Below are positions 4,572 to 6,918 of a stretch of DNA of 6,918 nt, in pieces. The stretch comes from Hydrogenothermaceae bacterium (GTDB lineage Bacteria > Aquificota > Aquificia > Aquificales > Hydrogenothermaceae). Both the position numbers and the translations under genes were made by a program. Position 1 is the first letter of the stretch. The number at the start of each line of letters is the position of its first letter. The notes under the pieces were generated by a model. That model made no database searches and was not told where the DNA came from. It saw only the letters and a program-made list of their open reading frames with translations. The stretch spans positions 1 through 6,918 of the forward strand of contig JALSPY010000288.1 in NCBI GenBank assembly GCA_026985705.1. The letters are read 5' to 3'.

Positions 4572-5942
4572 ATGTATGAAAGAGATACAATTGTAGCAAA
4601 CGCCACTCCACTTATCCCATCGGCGGTAGGAATAATCAGGATTAGTGGAGATAAAGCTCTAGAGATAGGAAAAAAAATATTTACACTTCCAAAGAATAGG
4701 GAAATTAAGCCTAGGTATGCTTACTTTGGAAAGATTACTGATTTAAATGGTGAAGTTATAGATGAGGGACTACTTATATACTTTAAAGCTCCACACAGTT
4801 TTACAGGAGAAGATGTTGTAGAGATATATCCACATGGTAGTGTTCCAGTCATAAGGAAGATAATATCAGAGTGTATAAATCTAGGTTGTAGGCTTGCTGA
4901 ACCGGGAGAGTTTACAAAGAGAGCTTTTTTAAATGGAAAGATAGACTTAACACAGGCTGAAGCTATAGCCGAATTAATAAATGCAAAAACTGAAAAAGCA
5001 TCTAAAGTTGCAGTTAACATTTTAGAAGGGAAGTTATCTAAAAAGATAAACAGATTAAAGGAGAAACTTTTAGAGTTAATCTCCTATATAGAAGCTGAGT
5101 TAAACTTTCCTGAGGATGTTGAGCCTATTCCAGATGATTTAATAAAACAAAATCTGAAAGAAGTTTTAGAAAGTATAGATGATTTATTAAAAACATATAA
5201 AAAAGGTGAATTACTAAGGGAAGGTATAAAGTTAGCCATCGTTGGGAGACCAAATGTTGGTAAGTCTTCACTTTTTAATGCTTTAGTTGGTTATGAGAGA
5301 GCCATAGTATCAGAGTTTAAGGGAACCACTAGGGATTTTATAGAAGAAACAGTTTCTATAGGAGGAATTCCTGTCAGATTACTTGATACTGCAGGTATTA
5401 GAGAAACTGAGGATAAAGTAGAAAAAATAGGTATAGAAAAGGCTAAGGAAAAGATAAGGGAAGCTGATATTATTATATTTGTTTTTGATATCTCTGAAGG
5501 TTTAACTAATGAAGACTTAAAAATCTATAGTGAAGTGAAAGATAAAAATCCCATAGTTGTTGGGAATAAGATAGATTTAATAAAAGACAGTAAAAAACTT
5601 GATATTTTTAAGAAAAAGTATTATTTTAAAGATATCATTTTTGTCAGTAGTAAAACCAATTTAAATCTAAATCTGTTAGAAGAGGAAATTTTCAAAAGAC
5701 TAGGTTTAGTTGAAGAACAGGATAGGGAGGTTTACATAAACTTAAGACACTACAATCTTTTAAAAAGCTCTAAAGAAAAATTGGAATATATACTGGAAAA
5801 TTTAGAAGAGTTGGTAGAGCATAAAGAGTTGCTTATGCTTGATATAAGAGAGGCTCAAAACTATCTAGAAGAAATAGTAGGAATAATAACAACAGAGGAT
5901 ATTCTTGGAAATATATTCCAAAATTTCTGTATTGGAAAGTAA
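4572..5942 (+). CDS. mnmE: tRNA uridine-5-carboxymethylaminomethyl modification GTPase MnmE
   Basis: With MnmG, MnmE installs the carboxymethylaminomethyl (or aminomethyl) group on wobble U34 of certain tRNAs, using a folate one-carbon unit and GTP-driven conformational change. The 456 residues are full length. The N-terminal folate-binding domain (1 to about 118) has DTIVANATP and PHSFTGEDVVEIYPHG. A helical domain surrounds the G domain: G1 GRPNVGKSS (225-233), G2 TTRD (252-255) in a potassium-loop context, G3 DTAG (272-275), G4 NKID (332-335), G5 SSK (359-361). E284 aligns with the catalytic Glu282 of E. coli MnmE. The C-terminus is the diagnostic FCIGK with Cys453. A small variation is HGS (88-90) where many homologues have HGG. 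The ATG lies 15 bases after ubiA with only a weak AAAGAG upstream, so translational coupling is likely. The partner mnmG is not in this window. Confidence 0.96.
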   Translation: MYERDTIVANATPLIPSAVGIIRISGDKALEIGKKIFTLPKNREIKPRYAYFGKITDLNGEVIDEGLLIYFKAPHSFTGEDVVEIYPHGSVPVIRKIISECINLGCRLAEPGEFTKRAFLNGKIDLTQAEAIAELINAKTEKASKVAVNILEGKLSKKINRLKEKLLELISYIEAELNFPEDVEPIPDDLIKQNLKEVLESIDDLLKTYKKGELLREGIKLAIVGRPNVGKSSLFNALVGYERAIVSEFKGTTRDFIEETVSIGGIPVRLLDTAGIRETEDKVEKIGIEKAKEKIREADIIIFVFDISEGLTNEDLKIYSEVKDKNPIVVGNKIDLIKDSKKLDIFKKKYYFKDIIFVSSKTNLNLNLLEEEIFKRLGLVEEQDREVYINLRHYNLLKSSKEKLEYILENLEELVEHKELLMLDIREAQNYLEEIVGIITTEDILGNIFQNFCIGK

Positions 5943-5943
5943 A

Positions 5944-5965
5944 CTCAAATTAATCTCAAATAAAT
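5944..5965 (+). repeat. Two near-identical 11-base units in rho leader
   Basis: CTCAAATTAAT (5944-5954) is followed directly by CTCAAATAAAT (5955-5965), differing at one base. The repeat places UC dinucleotides about 11 bases apart just upstream of the rho ribosome site. It might take part in Rho binding to its own leader, or be chance in a short AT-rich gap. Confidence 0.4.
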
Positions 5966-5970
5966 AATCA

Positions 5971-5977
5971 AAGGAGG
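5971..5977 (+). promoter_or_regulatory. rho ribosome binding site
   Basis: AAGGAGG lies 12 bases before the ATG at 5990, slightly long but strong. The next in-frame ATG (6023, codon 12) has no comparable site, so 5990 is preferred as the start. Confidence 0.7.
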
Positions 5978-5989
5978 CTAGATTAAGCT

Positions 5990-6918
5990 ATGGATACTCA
6001 AAAAGTTGAGGAAAATGTAAAAATGAATGGTGATAACTCTACAAACTGTAATGAAAAATCTCAAACTGAAAAATCTCAATCAGTTTCATCTAAACAGTCT
6101 AAAGATACAATCACATTAGATAAACTTAAAAAATTAACACTCTCTGAGCTTCAGCAGTTAGGGAAAAAAATTGGATTGCAGAGAACAACCGGATTAAAGA
6201 AACAGGAGTTAATCACAAGAATATTAGAAAAGAAAGCAACTGATGAAGGGCTAGATTTTATCAAGGGAGTTTTAGAGGTTTTACCTGAAGGTGGTTATGG
6301 ATTTATAAGGTCTTTAGAAAATAACTACGCACCACATTCAACTGATATTTATGTTTCTCCAGCTCAAATAAAAAAATTTGGATTAAGGACTGGAGATTAT
6401 ATTATAGGTATTGCTAGACCACCTAGAGAAAATGAAAAGTATAGAGCTTTAGTAAAAATAGAGGCTGTAAATACTATTGAACCAGAAAACTCAAGAAGAC
6501 GACCTATATTTGATAGACTTATACCATTCCACCCTACAGAAAGATTTAACTTAGAATATGACCCTTCAGATTTATCGACAAGAGTTGTAAGTCTAATCTC
6601 TCCTATTGGAAAGGGACAAAGGGGACTTATCGTAGCACCTCCTAAAGCTGGTAAAACCGTTTTAATTCAGAGATTAGCCAAAGCAATAATAAAAAATCAT
6701 CCGGAGGTTCATCTAATAATTCTTCTCATAGATGAGAGACCTGAAGAAGTAACTGAAATGAGAAGAATTGTTGGAGAAGGGGCTGAAGTTGTAGCTTCAA
6801 CCTTTGATGAGCCACCTGAGAGACATATGCATGTAGCAGAGCTTATAGTAGAAAGAGCTAAAAGACTTGTTGAGTTAGGACAGGATGTAGTTATCCTTTT
6901 AGATAGTATTACAAGATT
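5990..6918 (+). CDS. rho: Transcription termination factor Rho (cut by window end)
   Basis: Rho is a ring-shaped, RNA-dependent ATPase/helicase that ends transcription. The first 309 codons are present, and the frame is open at the edge. Domains in order: a polar low-complexity tail (1 to about 42, rich in Ser, Gln, Asn and Lys, with EKSQT followed by EKSQS), the Rho-N helical domain (about 43-85, LKKLTLSELQQLGKKIGL), the cold-shock-like RNA-binding fold (about 88-165, GYGFIRS at 102-108, DIYVSPAQIKKFGLRTGD at 119-136), and the ATPase core. Walker A is PPKAGKT at 217-223; LLIDERPEEVTEM (245-257) and STFDEPPERH (270-279) follow; Walker B is VVILLDSITR at 300-309. The Q and R loops and subunit-closing C-terminus lie beyond the window. 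It starts 47 bases after mnmE. The identity is unmistakable. Confidence 0.97.
   Translation, partial: MDTQKVEENVKMNGDNSTNCNEKSQTEKSQSVSSKQSKDTITLDKLKKLTLSELQQLGKKIGLQRTTGLKKQELITRILEKKATDEGLDFIKGVLEVLPEGGYGFIRSLENNYAPHSTDIYVSPAQIKKFGLRTGDYIIGIARPPRENEKYRALVKIEAVNTIEPENSRRRPIFDRLIPFHPTERFNLEYDPSDLSTRVVSLISPIGKGQRGLIVAPPKAGKTVLIQRLAKAIIKNHPEVHLIILLIDERPEEVTEMRRIVGEGAEVVASTFDEPPERHMHVAELIVERAKRLVELGQDVVILLDSITR
6037..6120 (+). promoter_or_regulatory. Candidate rut-like Rho-loading segment in rho mRNA
   Basis: The stretch encoding the low-complexity tail is unusually rich in C relative to G: my count for 6041-6120 is about 15 C and 7 G, whereas neighbouring coding sequence appears to have more G than C. 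UC and CA-flanked C's recur every several bases, and TGAAAAATCTCAA is repeated exactly (6052-6064 and 6067-6079, period 15). C-rich, G-poor, unstructured RNA is what Rho's primary site binds, and rho autoregulation by attenuation is known in E. coli. Function here is inference. Confidence 0.3.

Overview
This AT-rich window carries one co-directional run of six core-metabolism and information-processing genes, all on the + strand. Ahead of them lies about 470 bases without an intact gene. Low GC, Lys/Ile/Glu-rich proteins and strong GGAGG ribosome sites on several genes fit a thermophilic bacterium. The set serA, thrC, a MoaD/ThiS/CysO-like carrier, a UbiA-type prenyltransferase, mnmE and rho most resembles Aquificota, family Hydrogenothermaceae (Sulfurihydrogenibium or Persephonella relatives). 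That placement is from impression of the proteins, not from a search.

Layout. Positions 1-87 show nothing I can name. Positions about 110-399 hold, on the - strand, the decayed C-terminal part of a DDE transposase, probably of the IS982 family. It is broken by an in-frame stop, a homopolymer indel, an 8-bp tandem duplication and a 24-bp tandem duplication. Positions 400-471 are the AT-rich leader of serA, which starts at a TTG behind a good ribosome site. Then come serA (472-2061), thrC (2130-3368), a 93-residue sulfur-carrier-like protein (3390-3671), a UbiA-family prenyltransferase (3699-4556), mnmE (4572-5942) and the first 309 codons of rho (5990 to the window end). Gaps between genes are 68, 21, 27, 15 and 47 bases, so an operon is likely. 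An AT-only hairpin with a long U tract after serA could thin out transcription into thrC.

How the genes may work together. SerA opens serine synthesis (3-phosphoglycerate to phosphohydroxypyruvate, leading to O-phosphoserine), and ThrC acts on O-phosphohomoserine. The carrier between ThrC and UbiA resembles CysO, a protein that delivers sulfur as a C-terminal thiocarboxylate. It ends Gly-Gly-Ser-Phe rather than Gly-Gly, which predicts that a JAMM-type peptidase must trim it first. The first three genes therefore look like an amino-acid/sulfur module. The UbiA protein fits quinone synthesis, MnmE modifies tRNA wobble uridines, and Rho terminates transcription. These last three are probably fellow passengers rather than partners of that module.

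The most interesting signals are the GG-SF tail beside ThrC, an 11-bp mRNA hairpin with the carrier's stop codon in its loop ahead of a prenyltransferase gene that lacks a ribosome site, and a C-rich, G-poor stretch at the start of rho that could be an autoregulatory Rho-loading site. I found no CRISPR array, tRNA, rRNA or intact mobile element.
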